Counted from the stretch's first letter, positions 37,401-44,963 are shown. The stretch is DNA of 64,000 bases from Caulobacter mirabilis (GCF_002749615.1 NZ_CP024201.1:4293501-4357500); one strand, 5' to 3'. Notes: a model not told the origin generated them from the letters alone. Numbers and translations are program-made.

Positions 37401-39938
37401 GCCAGCCGCCTGGAGCAGGACGTTCTTGCCGATGATCGCCGGCGTGGCGCTGAGCGTCAGCGTTCCGCCCGGCGCCACCGACAGCTTCGCGCCGTCCAGG
37501 ATGCTGAGATTGTAGGCCCTGGCGTCGCTCTTGTTCTGGATGTTCAGGACCTGGACGCCCGTGGCGAAGTCCTGGTCGATGAAGCTGAACGCCGCGGCGC
37601 GGCCGCGCTCGAAACCGGAGGGCAGCTGGGCGCCGGGCTTGAGCATCGCCTCCAGCGTCTCGCCGGCATAGCCCTGATCCACTAGCGCCTGACGCAGCTC
37701 GACGGGCCGGCCGTCATAGACCACCCAGCCGGGCGCCAGCAGCACTTGCCGGGCGTCGTTGCCGACGCCGATCATCACCTGGCTGTAGCCGCCCTCGGCG
37801 AGCTTGCCGTTCAGACCCAGCTTGCTCGGGTCGAGCGTCACCTGGCCGCCGTTCACGGTCATCGTCACCGGCCCCTGGCCGGGCGTCACGAACACCTGGT
37901 CGAAGAAGTACTCGCCCAAGGACTCCGAAGAGGTGCCGAGCGCGACAGTCCCGCCCTTCGGCAGGCGGGTGGAGACGGGAACCTCGACGGCGCCGGCCGG
38001 GGTCGCCGGCCTGGCGCCCTTGACGCCGGCCGCCATTTGCCGCTGGCCGACCACGGTGTCGCTCACCACTCGCCCGAACAGCTTCTGGGACGAGGACAGG
38101 ATCTCAAGCCGTCCGGCGTCGCCGCCTTCGACATAACCCTCGTCGTAGCGCTTGCTGGTCGAGAGGCCTTTGTACTTCACGCTGGCGTCGGCCGTGGCGA
38201 TGTCGGACACCCGGCCGTCGGCCGCGGTCAGCTGCGTGACGTCGATGTAGCCGCCGGCGTACTCGGCGCTACCGCCCGAGATGTCGATCTTGGCGCCCTT
38301 CTCGATCTGGACGGTGCTGAGCGCGCGGATCTCGACCTCGCCGCCGTTGATCGAGCGGTCTTCGGCCGTCAGGTTCTGGTTGGCGAGCGCGCCCGTCCAG
38401 TCGACGATCGAGGAACCCTGGCGGGTGTCGACCTTGACCTTCTTGCCGTAGAGGATGCCGTCGCGCTGGACCGGCGAGCCGGCCAGTTCGTTGGCCCGGA
38501 TCTCGACCTCGACGATGTTGTCCGACACGTCGCGCTTGACGCCGTCGAGACCGGATACGTCGATCAGCGCGCCCGACTTCATCACGAAGGCGCCAGGTTT
38601 CCCCTTGTCCGAGCCCATGAAGTCGCCGCTCACCATCCCGGTGTAGTTGGCGTCGATGGTGACCAGGCCGCTGTTGGCCCGCAGGACGGCGTTCTCGTCC
38701 ATCAGCACCTTGCGGCCGGTGACCGCGATGCGCGAGCGCTTGAAGCCGGTGAAGGTCTCCATCGCCGGACTCGCGTCGTCGCCCGTCTCGGGCGTCACCT
38801 GGGTCACGCTGCCCTTGCCGAAGGTGACGTCGCCGCCGACGCGATCGGGCGCGTTCGAGTAGATGAGTTCGGCGTCGTCGAAGCCGAATCCCGCCCGCAG
38901 CAGGATCGCGCCGGTCCTCTGGCGGACCCCGGTCGTGGCCTGGACCACGCCGAGCTGGTCGACCGCCGCGCCCTGCATCACGATCGAGCCGCGGGTCGAG
39001 GTGATGGTTCCCTCATTGACGACCCGCAGACCGATCTGGGCGGCCCGCTCGAGCTGGTAGGCCTCCCAGGCCGCCTCGTTGCGGTAGCGGCCGAAGGTCG
39101 TGCGCTGGGCGGAGTTGAAGCCGTAGACGCCGCGCAGGAAGCCGTAGTTGAAGTTCTCGCCGGCCACGCTGCTCATCAGCGAGAAGTCCTCGCCGGCCAG
39201 CATCACGATCTGGCCGTCCGTGACGCTGATATCGCCGCGGTTGATGACGTTCACGCCCAGGAAGATGGCGCTGCTGGTCACCGCCGGGTCGGTCGACTTG
39301 AAGGTGAGCTTGGCGCCCTTGTCGATGACGATGTCGCCCTTGGCCTCCTCGAGCAGGCCCGGGACGTTGCCCCAGTTGTAGCCGCTGGCCCGCATGCGCG
39401 CGTCCAGCAGGCCGCCCGGATTGAGCACCGAATCCGGCATCACCGTCGTGGTCACCAGCATCGACTGGGTGTTGACCCGGGCCGTGCCCTTGAAGACCAC
39501 GCCGTTGGTGTTGGCCAGCCAGACCTGGCCCTTGGCGGTGATCTTGCCGGCGATCTGAGACGGGTTGGCGTTGAAGATGCGGTTCAGGGCGATCCAGTCG
39601 GCCCCGCCCTGGTCGAAGATCACCTCCTCGGTCGCGCCGACGTCGAACCGGGACCAGTCGAGCAGCGCCGCCTTCTGTTCCTGCTTGATGGTCATCACCA
39701 GGCCGTTGTTGGTCTGGGCGACGGTCGGCAGGCGGGCGCCGGTCCAGCGGCCGCCGGGCAGGATCTGCGTTCCCGGCAGCGTCTGGGCCGCATCCTGGGC
39801 GGAGGCTCCGCGCAGGCCCAGCACGCCCGAAGCGGCGAGGCTGACCAGGCTGACCGAGGCGATCAGGGCGACGCGGGACGACGCCCTGGCGAAGCGGACG
39901 AGGACGGGCTTGGGGGCGACGGAACGGCGGCGGGCCAT
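28461..39938 (-). CDS. Giant filamentous-haemagglutinin-type two-partner-secretion exoprotein
   Basis: 3,825 residues. A long signal region (about 1-48, ending GASAQ) is followed by the TPS secretion domain at about 55-300: NGLVMTIKQEQKAALLDWSRFDVG, then FNANPSQIAGKITAKGQVWLANTNGVVFKG. More than 3,000 residues of degenerate Gly/Asp/Val beta-helix repeats follow (many GGDI, GARLD, GxLxLS units). The last ~650 residues fit the DUF3739 FHA-family C-terminus, including YIVNQSRTMTADDGDILIWSS and NIDAGKGRKTS. I found no cysteine in the whole chain, so a Cys-hook anchor is absent. The tail is basic (QKKK). Likely an adhesin or surface fibre exported by the FhaC/ShlB protein at 44972-46684. It is the last gene of that operon. 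Confidence 0.93.
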   Translation of the reverse strand: MARRRSVAPKPVLVRFARASSRVALIASVSLVSLAASGVLGLRGASAQDAAQTLPGTQILPGGRWTGARLPTVAQTNNGLVMTIKQEQKAALLDWSRFDVGATEEVIFDQGGADWIALNRIFNANPSQIAGKITAKGQVWLANTNGVVFKGTARVNTQSMLVTTTVMPDSVLNPGGLLDARMRASGYNWGNVPGLLEEAKGDIVIDKGAKLTFKSTDPAVTSSAIFLGVNVINRGDISVTDGQIVMLAGEDFSLMSSVAGENFNYGFLRGVYGFNSAQRTTFGRYRNEAAWEAYQLERAAQIGLRVVNEGTITSTRGSIVMQGAAVDQLGVVQATTGVRQRTGAILLRAGFGFDDAELIYSNAPDRVGGDVTFGKGSVTQVTPETGDDASPAMETFTGFKRSRIAVTGRKVLMDENAVLRANSGLVTIDANYTGMVSGDFMGSDKGKPGAFVMKSGALIDVSGLDGVKRDVSDNIVEVEIRANELAGSPVQRDGILYGKKVKVDTRQGSSIVDWTGALANQNLTAEDRSINGGEVEIRALSTVQIEKGAKIDISGGSAEYAGGYIDVTQLTAADGRVSDIATADASVKYKGLSTSKRYDEGYVEGGDAGRLEILSSSQKLFGRVVSDTVVGQRQMAAGVKGARPATPAGAVEVPVSTRLPKGGTVALGTSSESLGEYFFDQVFVTPGQGPVTMTVNGGQVTLDPSKLGLNGKLAEGGYSQVMIGVGNDARQVLLAPGWVVYDGRPVELRQALVDQGYAGETLEAMLKPGAQLPSGFERGRAAAFSFIDQDFATGVQVLNIQNKSDARAYNLSILDGAKLSVAPGGTLTLSATPAIIGKNVLLQAAGGKISILGASVGDGAVISVAGQWTNDLDSGGRYGGFADGGAIDLYGARLDGKVTLDASGGGWWKRTSPATSSGPGSFSLVEGKGGAIALGRPTDQGAVQFLDRAGVKLAGLGGAGSLTLADMGDIVIGPDGGAAPGGVLYLSNARLNGWGLGGLNLSGGVLTLSLAESVVGRVSWQGVLNPNSTEPNDPARYLVQPGQVITAQGYAAILAANQEAAAYNAGRPEGTPARGQVAAVTVGADINIRAGTRLDLAQQVLVLDRPAGQIASGADLSLVTKAIVPPAHERSGVSFGLGSAGNLVMDEAASIKVSTNGSLSLSGAFADIAGDLTALSGAIGVSSAGTGALRIRSTAFLDARGEAVTRQTPGGAPGQTWIDGAIHSGGDISVGGGQVVVEKGARLDVSGVAGMLTINAPSRLGVVRVDRLIGGDAGKISVDARSGYLLGDLRGAAGIGFNSVAGRAGVLTLAGGSNGEAPSRATIQGVIDQIIANAPETSGFENLRDLAVAWLGYAPEDVEPVPINDPVALRAFLTAALGPALSVDPNGYLALDPTLEAPGTAPAIDGFKPAVPAGYELQGSEKGYLNAVKVLVETFGWTSYQETFGRIAPGTTFHVGKAPLEAAAGFDAVTVDGNVRVDSDLVLKAKRSLSISSVWAPNADVTLEAPILNLGLSNGAPGGVTPSRGGASGGEFRALAQTINVSSATFDGFSKVTLEAKRSLSGGSKVFNGPEGKLFSSIYAPGELIIRAGQVYPHTGTALGIFSDTSVTFEGTGLGGAAPLSAGGRLVIKAPTINQGGVLAAPFGTIQFDGRVVNFLPGSVTTVSADGRTILYGRTVDGSNWYGPTPDSEQDVLLATPPEKRIVINGDDVDLRKGALIDARGGGDVLGLEFVQGPKGAANILAGDGVFAISPAFGSDVSLGQPPSTKPREQLAVGDVVWLPAFDGHPAGYYTLLPAEYALTPGAYRITVAADGASSSAPRQTGDGSFVLTGHQAAEQGVAFADQAFTTFQVMPGSAVRDRSEFIETSGNGFFSSERFLTGLERSGGVFNADPRLPVDGGFMTIAARNSLLLNGTFSAAGATAKDRGGLLDIAGDRIVIASAGTDISDLGAGYLRLDPKQLSGVAESLLIGGVRRQGAAGLEIVTGYEARDNTGAPVGGTAGAERIVVRNGEADALTGPEILFASTHSILFERGSVVRAVGDGAQAENVIIRPELPAHKVAWPPKTFEAEDRGAFVRVSNLGDVSITRTNAKTDRGDVILESGARLEAADAVAVNATHNTTLAPGAILKAGVVEAAAGRISFGDAPAAENGLVLTNSAFAALASAQTLRLRSFSTFDIHGGVTLATGNNLVLDGGGFVNVDGQSSSTFKAKTLVLSNTNAPGWTPVGAGGGLSLAADNVTFAKGQVGLGFTNVSVDAKGRVLFTDVGKLTLPGRLSITATEVGAASGASHGVVAAGDVTLVSQAAPATLAALETAGATLDLKGRSVSIDLPVKLSSGVFRATATTGDVTVGDRARIDVSGSAIKFYEVTEYLGAGGIGLTSESGDVRLASGAVLDLSGGPTGDAGDLVISAGRGVAVLDGTLKAQPGVRGKGGRFTLQTSTLTDFGALNGKLNASGFSRSRRFAVVAGDVNLTGETRVDDFELSTGAGSIVIDGAAKVITTRDKGGKIVIASGGDLIVRDGALLDASAKGTGDQRGGTISLQVGDNGALDVGQATLRVTGLGKGEAGEVRLRARQIGGDVAVDRYGAIVQGGATVLEAYKVTDLGAGDHVIDTGLQGQVIAQAAAFMADANIAAIRTRLGQNDGSAFRITPGVEIRSGGDLTLVNDWNLASARFGGQPGTLTLRAGGDLALNANLSDGFLSARPLPAKPMTDPTRTATPLTNDASWTYNLVAGADFSQTNVLATRSSATGEGDILINALVRTGTGDINVAASGDLTYKPVDAYKVEITVGLDPRSRVVSIVYPDGTLRTYTASEPDPTGRYSVVADELGRISFEGIMGYGATTVERGNRVFGDYDQSESKNRFTVQYVEGALYTAGREAAAIEGFEDASRYTTRDDNGDPVTHYRPTSYLEKGGDITIAVGGAITGAGDAIKDQTWYGKRGAMQQVDLTGRIDAPFSTDMGGLYQQTAFWITPDTFLQGVGALGGGDVAIRAGGNVDNLAVALPTTTRVSGGRTAGEAKVVHVLGGGDLEMQVGGDLLGGSYWVSKGTATIDVDGRMDRTDKPDIENPFHHNPSLGGFVRDRRAQGSTLLVIDDARMRITTGGDARFAGVRSSSDANWDYNGSSWLGYGQNTSFEVISSGGDVHFQAALGVSHAAGDILPARTRLVSISGSVIFGDWQEQPSLITVDSHPGGRFDVLARKDVAFWNLYQTGQSQDLHGYDAPSFALGWGDPADVARATNPYPVNQMYRFDRTWGAGGAGYGRLPGSDNPFEGRSEYARIYAIDGDIYTAAGSDPQRPRYPGHPEQFGSGNFIFGYETRIKAGDDIRLSGMEFLNQDPDDVSTVQAGGSIYLPDIRAYGEGRMWVQAGDEIYMGSTAGRGIRAIEEAETAGFTKDKGVDISVLAGIDQAPNYDPFFEYYLNGGDLSTRPSYLSEYYTFDAIGLGTPHATVLADGRTEVTVYAVDLVNYWNEMHGRPPISLEDDKGKPIARGALISKISKADYDAAVAWLADLDPAKKQGLATRILFAEIKTAGREAVGHSRDTDPSNTRSGDPSRGYAAVGKLFPGAQRKPGEAKEAGEARWFGDLIMSNSQVRADGGGDIELLVPGGLVQLASLSVSNTDPAASGVLSQDRGNINALTYGDYIVNQSRTMTADDGDILIWSSFGNIDAGKGRKTSLSIPPVVYPVDNNAVTRMVRSGLPNGAGIATLNRVDGTPGGDVDLYAFNGIVNAGDAGIRASRDLFVGALEIRGLDNITVGGVTNVELNTEKAELGPINLENFAQSAEDDALEKAFDMSAEVEKLRTVTQTILTGSVVSFGEEPGEDRQKKK

Positions 39939-40009
39939 GATGGAAGCGCTCCTGGCGGGTGCGGATACGGTCGGTCGCCGCGAGACGCGCGACGGCCGGA
40001 AAGGAGACG

Positions 40010-40513
40010 TCAGTGGGCGGGGGCGGCGGGCGACGCGGGGCGCCGCGCGGCTTCGAGTTCGCGTTCGGGGAAGACCCGCTGGGCGGCGATCTGGTCCTCG
40101 AAGCCCTGGAGCTTGTTCTCCAGACGCACGCGATAGAGCTGGGTCAGGGGCTCGCCGGCGGCGGTCCTCTTGCCCAGGCCCATGTCCTCGTAGTCCTTGA
40201 GGATCGCCTTGCCGATCGCCACGAGTTCGCGATTGCGCTCGGCGGCGACCTGCAGCGCCTGTTTGGCGACGGCCGCCTCCTGGGCCTTGGCTTCAGCCTC
40301 GACGGCGCGCTGCTCGGCGTCGCGCAGGGCGGCCGTGGTCGTCTTCAGCTGTTCGTTGCGCTGCGCGAGGGTGGAGATGATCTGTTCGGCCTGTTCGCGG
40401 ACGATGCACTCGCCGGCCTTGGCCGGACGGGTCGCGGTCTGGGCGACGGCCGTGACCGCCGCGCCGGCCGACAGGCTCAGCGCGCACAGGACGATGGCGG
40501 TGGTGGTCTTCAT
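40010..40513 (-). CDS. Small exported coiled-coil protein of the secretion operon
   Basis: 167 residues with a signal peptide (about 1-25, ALSLSAGAAVTAVAQ). Then comes a single Cys (GECIV) and a long Glu/Ala/Lys/Gln-rich helix at about 40-105 with heptad-like spacing (EQIISTLAQRNEQLKTTTAALRDAEQRAVEAEAKAQEAA). I do not recognise a named family. Its position between the porin and the exoprotein gene (72 bp before the latter) suggests a periplasmic chaperone or spacer for the secreted chain. That is inference. Confidence 0.75.
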   Translation of the reverse strand: MKTTTAIVLCALSLSAGAAVTAVAQTATRPAKAGECIVREQAEQIISTLAQRNEQLKTTTAALRDAEQRAVEAEAKAQEAAVAKQALQVAAERNRELVAIGKAILKDYEDMGLGKRTAAGEPLTQLYRVRLENKLQGFEDQIAAQRVFPERELEAARRPASPAAPAH

Positions 40514-40527
40514 GACGCTCTCCGGCC

Positions 40528-42117
40528 CTAGAATTTGACGATGAGGTCGAGCTGCGCGGTGTCGGTGTCGATCGAGTCCGCGCGTGCGCCGGTCAGCGGA
40601 TCGATCAGGTCCAGCGTCCGCGCCGAGTACCAGCTGGCCTCGAGCGACATGCGCGGGCTGAGTCCGACCAGGCCCTTGATCACGAAACCTTCCTGGTCGG
40701 TGCCGCCCAGGCCGAAGTCGCTGTCGGTGAACAGGTCGAGCGTCGAGTCCGCCTCGATATGCCGCCAACCGGCGCTGAGCTGCCACTGGCCGGCGTCATC
40801 CACGCGCGGCGAGCCGATCGTGCCGCGCAGGTGCCAGGCCTTGTCGCCGCTGCTGGCCGGAACGCCGTAGCGCTTGGTCAGGGCGGTCTCGTCGAAGGCG
40901 GTGTTGAGCAGGCCCTCGGCGTCGAAGGCCATCGTCAGCGCGTCGGTCAGCCTGAACTCGGCCCGGGCGGTCAGCGCGGCCACCTCGTAGCGCGAGGCCA
41001 GGCCGAACAGGACCGTGTTCGGCTTGGTGTTGTCGCGGCGGACGTTGAACAGCGAGTTGCCGTACTGGACACGCCGGGGCGTGGTCTCGTCGTTGTTGCG
41101 TTGGCCAAGGGTGTTGAACCGCCCCTGGACGTTGTCGAAGTAGTAGTAGGCGCCGGCGAGGCGGAACTTCATCCGCTCGGTCGGCTGGTAGCCGACGCCG
41201 AACTGGGCCGCGTAGAGCGTCTTGTCCGGAGCGTCGGAGGAGAACTCCTCCAGCGGGAAGGCCCCGACCGTGCCGAACAGGTGCGGCGCGCTGAAGTGAT
41301 CGCCCAGCGCGACATCCGTGGTCAGCGCGACGCCGTCGAACTGGACGTCGCGATCCCACATGATCTCGGTCGAGAAGAAGGGGTTGTCGAACTTGCCCAG
41401 GATGGCCGAGGTCTGGCGGAACATCGGCTGGTCGCGGAAAGGCGTCAGGCGGACGAAAGCCCGGTCCAGGCCGACGTCGATCTTGTCGAAGTTCGGCGAC
41501 AGGGTCTCGTTGGTGGACACCGGATCGGAGATGTCCCCGGACACGAAGCGCAGGCCCGCGTCGATGCTGTCGTTGACCTTGGCGTCGATGCCGAAGCGGG
41601 CCCGGACCCGGGTGCGGTAGCGGCCGTCGTTGGTCGCCAGGAACGGCGGGGTGGCGCTCTCGACGATGCCGCCGCGGTTGCGGATCTCGGTCACGTTCGG
41701 GATCAGCGGCGTGTTGCCGTCGCCGTAGTTTCTCCACTCGCCGCGCACCCGGACGTCGCCGGAGAAGCTGATCCGGTTCAGCCAGCCGGGCAGGGCGTCG
41801 GGCTGGGCCCAGTTCTCCTGGCGGGCGGTGGCGAGGACCTCGGTCTTCACCTCCTCCTTGATCTCGGCCCGGAGCGCCTCGGGAACATAGGGCACGCGGA
41901 CGACGTCCTTGCGTTCCTCGGCGCGGCGGCGGGCCTCGCCCAGGACGGCGTTGGCGTCGTCCTGGGTCAGCACGCCCTTGTCGACCAGCACCTGCAGAAT
42001 ATCGAGGGTCGACGGATCGGTCGGGCGCGTCTGGGCGCCGGCGGCCCCGGCGGCGAGCAACAGGGCCCCGCCGGCGGCCCCGGCGAGCAGTCGGGCGGCG
42101 AAGGAGGCGTTGGACAT
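40528..42117 (-). CDS. Putative outer-membrane porin of the secretion operon
   Basis: 529 residues. After the signal peptide (ending GAAGAQ) comes a helical periplasmic segment, about 33-100 (ILQVLVDKGVLTQDDANAVLGEARRRAEE ... EEVKTEVLATAR). A beta-barrel follows with alternating strands and many Asn/Arg turns (RVRARFGIDAKVNDSIDAGLRFVSG), ending in VKF with a terminal Phe as in Omp85-targeted barrels. This agrees with the putative-porin family (PF16930-like). The gene starts 40 bp after the TonB-like gene. The cargo is unknown. Confidence 0.85.
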   Translation of the reverse strand: MSNASFAARLLAGAAGGALLLAAGAAGAQTRPTDPSTLDILQVLVDKGVLTQDDANAVLGEARRRAEERKDVVRVPYVPEALRAEIKEEVKTEVLATARQENWAQPDALPGWLNRISFSGDVRVRGEWRNYGDGNTPLIPNVTEIRNRGGIVESATPPFLATNDGRYRTRVRARFGIDAKVNDSIDAGLRFVSGDISDPVSTNETLSPNFDKIDVGLDRAFVRLTPFRDQPMFRQTSAILGKFDNPFFSTEIMWDRDVQFDGVALTTDVALGDHFSAPHLFGTVGAFPLEEFSSDAPDKTLYAAQFGVGYQPTERMKFRLAGAYYYFDNVQGRFNTLGQRNNDETTPRRVQYGNSLFNVRRDNTKPNTVLFGLASRYEVAALTARAEFRLTDALTMAFDAEGLLNTAFDETALTKRYGVPASSGDKAWHLRGTIGSPRVDDAGQWQLSAGWRHIEADSTLDLFTDSDFGLGGTDQEGFVIKGLVGLSPRMSLEASWYSARTLDLIDPLTGARADSIDTDTAQLDLIVKF

Positions 42118-42157
42118 CTTTGACTCCGTGGAGCGTGTTGGGTTCGACCGTTCCCGG

Positions 42158-42832
42158 TCAGGACTGGTTGAGACGGATGGTGGCGACGAACGGGACGGGT
42201 CCGCCCGCGGGCGGCGGCCGATCGACCGCGGACAATCCGCGCAGGGCCTTGTTGATGGACGCCTCGAGCTCGGGCGGGCTGACGTTGGAGACGCTGACCA
42301 CTTCCACGTTCGCCGAGGCGTCGACGCGGACCTTGATCGAGAAGGCGAAGCCCTCCTGAGCCAGGGCCTTGTCCCGGCGCAGGTGACGCATGATCGCGTT
42401 CTTGATGATGTCGGCGTAGGCGCGCGACGCGGCGGCGCCCGACGCGGTCCCGCCGATCAGCGGCCCCTTGCCCGTCCCGCCCTGCCCCCGCGGACCGCCC
42501 GAGAAGGGCGACGAGGCGGCGGTCGGGTCCTGCAGCAGGCTGGAGAGATCGCCCGCGGGCGGATTCGTGCTCTCGGGCTGCTGGGCGGACAACGGATCAG
42601 GCTGGACGGTCTGCGGCGTCTCCTCCGGCTTGACGTCCTGAGGCTGCTCGACCGGCGCGGGCGGAGGCGGCGGCGGGGGAGGCTGCGAGATGTCGAACAT
42701 CTCGACCTCCTCGGTCCGCACCCGCTCCTCGACCTTGCCGAGGCTGAGCAGCCACCAGCCGAGGCCGACGATCGCCAAGCAGCCGACGGCAAGCCCCGCC
42801 AGCGTCCGCCAGCTTTTGGATTTGGGGGTCAT
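42158..42832 (-). CDS. TonB-like energy transducer of the secretion operon
   Basis: 224 residues from the ATG at 42832 (a GTG at 42841 is possible). There is one N-terminal membrane anchor (LAGLAVGCLAIVGLGWWLLSL), a Pro/Glu-rich spacer (QPPPPPPPPAPVEQPQ) and a TonB_2/TolA-like C-terminal domain (YADIIKNAIMRHLRRD ... FSIKVRVDASANVEVVSVSNVSPPELEASINKAL). TonB links the ExbB/ExbD motor to an outer-membrane protein. Here ExbD and an ExbB fusion are encoded directly upstream and a porin directly downstream, while no TBDR is in the operon. That makes the porin or the FhaC/ShlB transporter the candidate partner. Confidence 0.85.
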   Translation of the reverse strand: MTPKSKSWRTLAGLAVGCLAIVGLGWWLLSLGKVEERVRTEEVEMFDISQPPPPPPPPAPVEQPQDVKPEETPQTVQPDPLSAQQPESTNPPAGDLSSLLQDPTAASSPFSGGPRGQGGTGKGPLIGGTASGAAASRAYADIIKNAIMRHLRRDKALAQEGFAFSIKVRVDASANVEVVSVSNVSPPELEASINKALRGLSAVDRPPPAGGPVPFVATIRLNQS

Positions 42833-42854
42833 GCTGGACACTCGGACACCGGGT

Positions 42855-43262
42855 TCAGCCGGCCGGCTTTTCGGCGGGCAGGCCGATCTTGGTGATGCCC
42901 ACGCCCTTCAGGACGTCGAGCACCTCCATGACCTTGCCGTAGGCGGCCGCGGTATCCCCGCGGATGACCACGGGAGTCTCCGGATCCTCCGCGAAGCGCG
43001 CACGCATCTCCTCGGTCAGGTCGGCCACCGTGATCGGCGCGCCGTTGAGGTAGACCTCGCCGCTCGCCGCGACGCTGATCGCCTGGGTCTGGCTGGCCTC
43101 CAGCGTTTGCCGGTTGGAGGCCTTGGGGAGGTCGAGCTCGATGCCCGCCACCTGCGCCGTCGCCATCAGGATGAAGACGATGATCAGCACATAGGCCAGG
43201 TCGAGCATCGGCACGACGTTGACCTCGTCGTAGATCGCGTCGTCGTCTTGGACTTTCGCCAT
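42855..43262 (-). CDS. exbD: ExbD-family proton-channel subunit
   Basis: 135 residues. One membrane segment follows EVNVVPMLDLAYVLIIVFILMA. Asp21 in MLD is the conserved proton-carrying residue of ExbD/TolR. The periplasmic domain then reads QAISVAASGEVYLNGAPI ... PVVIRGDTAAAYGKVMEVLDVLKGVGITKIGL, typical of the family. Ten base pairs separate it from the ExbB-type fusion. It should form the ion-driven motor with it. Confidence 0.93.
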   Translation of the reverse strand: MAKVQDDDAIYDEVNVVPMLDLAYVLIIVFILMATAQVAGIELDLPKASNRQTLEASQTQAISVAASGEVYLNGAPITVADLTEEMRARFAEDPETPVVIRGDTAAAYGKVMEVLDVLKGVGITKIGLPAEKPAG

Positions 43263-43271
43263 GATCGCCCC

Positions 43272-44963
43272 CTACGCGCCGTACTGTTCGGCGAGACGCG
43301 CGACGAGGGTGTCGGCGAAGGAGCGGCTGGCGGCGTTGATCCGCTTGATCCGTGTAAGGATGATATTGTAGCCGAACAGGGCGGGGATCGCGACGAGCAG
43401 GCCGGCGGCGGTGGCCAGCAGCGCGGCGGCGACGCCGGGGGCGATCGAGTTGACGTTGACGTTCCCCTCGGCCGCGATCGCCGCGAAGGTGATCATCACC
43501 CCGATGACCGTGCCCAGCAGGCCCAGGAACGGACCGCCGGAGACCGCCAAGGTCAGCAGCACCATCTTGTCGGACAACCTGTAGGCCTGGTTGGTCAGGA
43601 CACCGTCGATGCGGGCCTTGAGCGCTTCGATCGATGCGCTGGTGAACCGCGTCTGGCCGCCCTTGGCGCGCAGCTCGACCTCGTGCAGGCCGGCCGCATA
43701 GATCTGGGACAGGGTCGAGACGGGGTTGCGGTTGGCCTCGGAGCGCAGGGGCTGGCCGTCGACCGCCGAGGCGTCGGCGTAGGCGTCCTCGAAGGCCTGG
43801 TTCTGCTTCTCGATGCGCGAGACCAGCGACGACTTGGTGATCATCACCCAGATCGCCAGGGCGAGCATGATCGCGCAGAGACCGATCACGACCCAGCCTT
43901 CCAACGTCACGTTGGTGATGACCGTCATGAAGTAGCCGAGCTCGAACTTGCCCGAGCGGGTCGCCTCAGCGCCGTAGGTCACCAGGCCGCGGCCGTTGTC
44001 CGACTGGGCCACCGCGCCGATGTAGGCGGCCGAACGCTCGGCGGCGGCGTAGCGCACGTTGTCGATCTGGCCGGTGAAGCCCTCGCCCAGGATCAGGTCG
44101 TCGGTGAGAGCCGGCGTCGCGCCCTGGGCCGTTCCGGCGGGCTTGCCGCCAACATAGAGGTCGACCCGTCCGTCGGCGCGGCCGACGAGGGCCAGGTGGG
44201 TCCAGCCGCCGGGGACGGCCGGGATCGAGCCGACCACCTGGGCGCCGCCGATCTGCGCGACGACCTGGCCGCCGGCCAGCGACAGGGTCAGGCCGCCGCC
44301 GCGGCGGGCGAGGACGGCGTTCCCGGCCTGGGCCGGCTTGATCCACATCATCAGGGTGAAGGGCGCGCCCGGCTGACCCGCGAGGCTGGTCGAGGCGGCG
44401 ATCCGGATCGGCGCGCCCGAGAGATTGGCCGACTGCCCGGCGAAGCCCGGCGCAGTAGGAACCGCGCCGACCGCGTCGTTGCCGTTGCGGGTGCGGTCCT
44501 TGGCGTCGTTGGAGAAGTCCAGCGCCAACAGCTCGGAGCCGTCGAACACGCCAGCCGGGTTGGCCACCGACTTGGCGTCGCCGCCGTAGTAGAGGTGATA
44601 GGTCTGGCTCGACTTGGGATCGAGACTCGTCCCCCGCACCCAGACGATAGCCAGGCCGGCCTTGCGGTCGATGCTCTCGACGTAGTGCTCGACGCGCTTG
44701 CCGTCCGGACCGGTCACCCGGATGTCGGAGCCGTCATCCTTCAGATCGTCGAAGGCCACCGTCTGTTCGGACAACCGCAGGACGAAGGGGAAGGTCGGAA
44801 CCGCGGCGTCCAGTCCGGCGCCCTTGGCGCCCGGATTGACCACGATCTCCTTGCGGATCTTCAGCTTGTCGTCGAACCAGTCGCCGTCCGCCGCCCTGAC
44901 GTCGTGAACCGACAGGAATGCCGAGAAGGCGGCAAGCAGACCGAGGATGTGTTTTCTGTTCAT
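43272..44963 (-). CDS. DUF2341-LamG domain protein fused to an ExbB/TolQ/MotA proton channel
   Basis: 563 residues. A signal peptide (MNRKHILGLLAAFSAFLSV...) leads into a DUF2341-like domain at about 30-135 (FPFVLRLSEQTVAFDDLKDDGSDIRVTG ... YHLYYGG). A concanavalin/LamG-like sandwich spans about 140-330 (FTLMMWIKPAQ, GGWTHLALVGRADGRVDLYVGG, GQIDNVRYA). The ExbB channel makes up the last 220 residues, with a first helix WVVIGLCAIMLALAIWVMI and the hallmark FLGLLGTVIGVMITFAAIA. Ordinary ExbB proteins have about 240 residues, so this one carries a carbohydrate-binding-like periplasmic head. A GACGGAAA site precedes ATG, 8 bp after the transporter stop. Confidence 0.9.
   Translation of the reverse strand: MNRKHILGLLAAFSAFLSVHDVRAADGDWFDDKLKIRKEIVVNPGAKGAGLDAAVPTFPFVLRLSEQTVAFDDLKDDGSDIRVTGPDGKRVEHYVESIDRKAGLAIVWVRGTSLDPKSSQTYHLYYGGDAKSVANPAGVFDGSELLALDFSNDAKDRTRNGNDAVGAVPTAPGFAGQSANLSGAPIRIAASTSLAGQPGAPFTLMMWIKPAQAGNAVLARRGGGLTLSLAGGQVVAQIGGAQVVGSIPAVPGGWTHLALVGRADGRVDLYVGGKPAGTAQGATPALTDDLILGEGFTGQIDNVRYAAAERSAAYIGAVAQSDNGRGLVTYGAEATRSGKFELGYFMTVITNVTLEGWVVIGLCAIMLALAIWVMITKSSLVSRIEKQNQAFEDAYADASAVDGQPLRSEANRNPVSTLSQIYAAGLHEVELRAKGGQTRFTSASIEALKARIDGVLTNQAYRLSDKMVLLTLAVSGGPFLGLLGTVIGVMITFAAIAAEGNVNVNSIAPGVAAALLATAAGLLVAIPALFGYNIILTRIKRINAASRSFADTLVARLAEQYGA

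Noticed and set aside
28461..39938. Whether the repeat-rich exoprotein region is a DNA repeat array or CRISPR
   Set aside because: The repeats are degenerate at protein level (beta-helix turns). I saw no regularly spaced identical DNA units.
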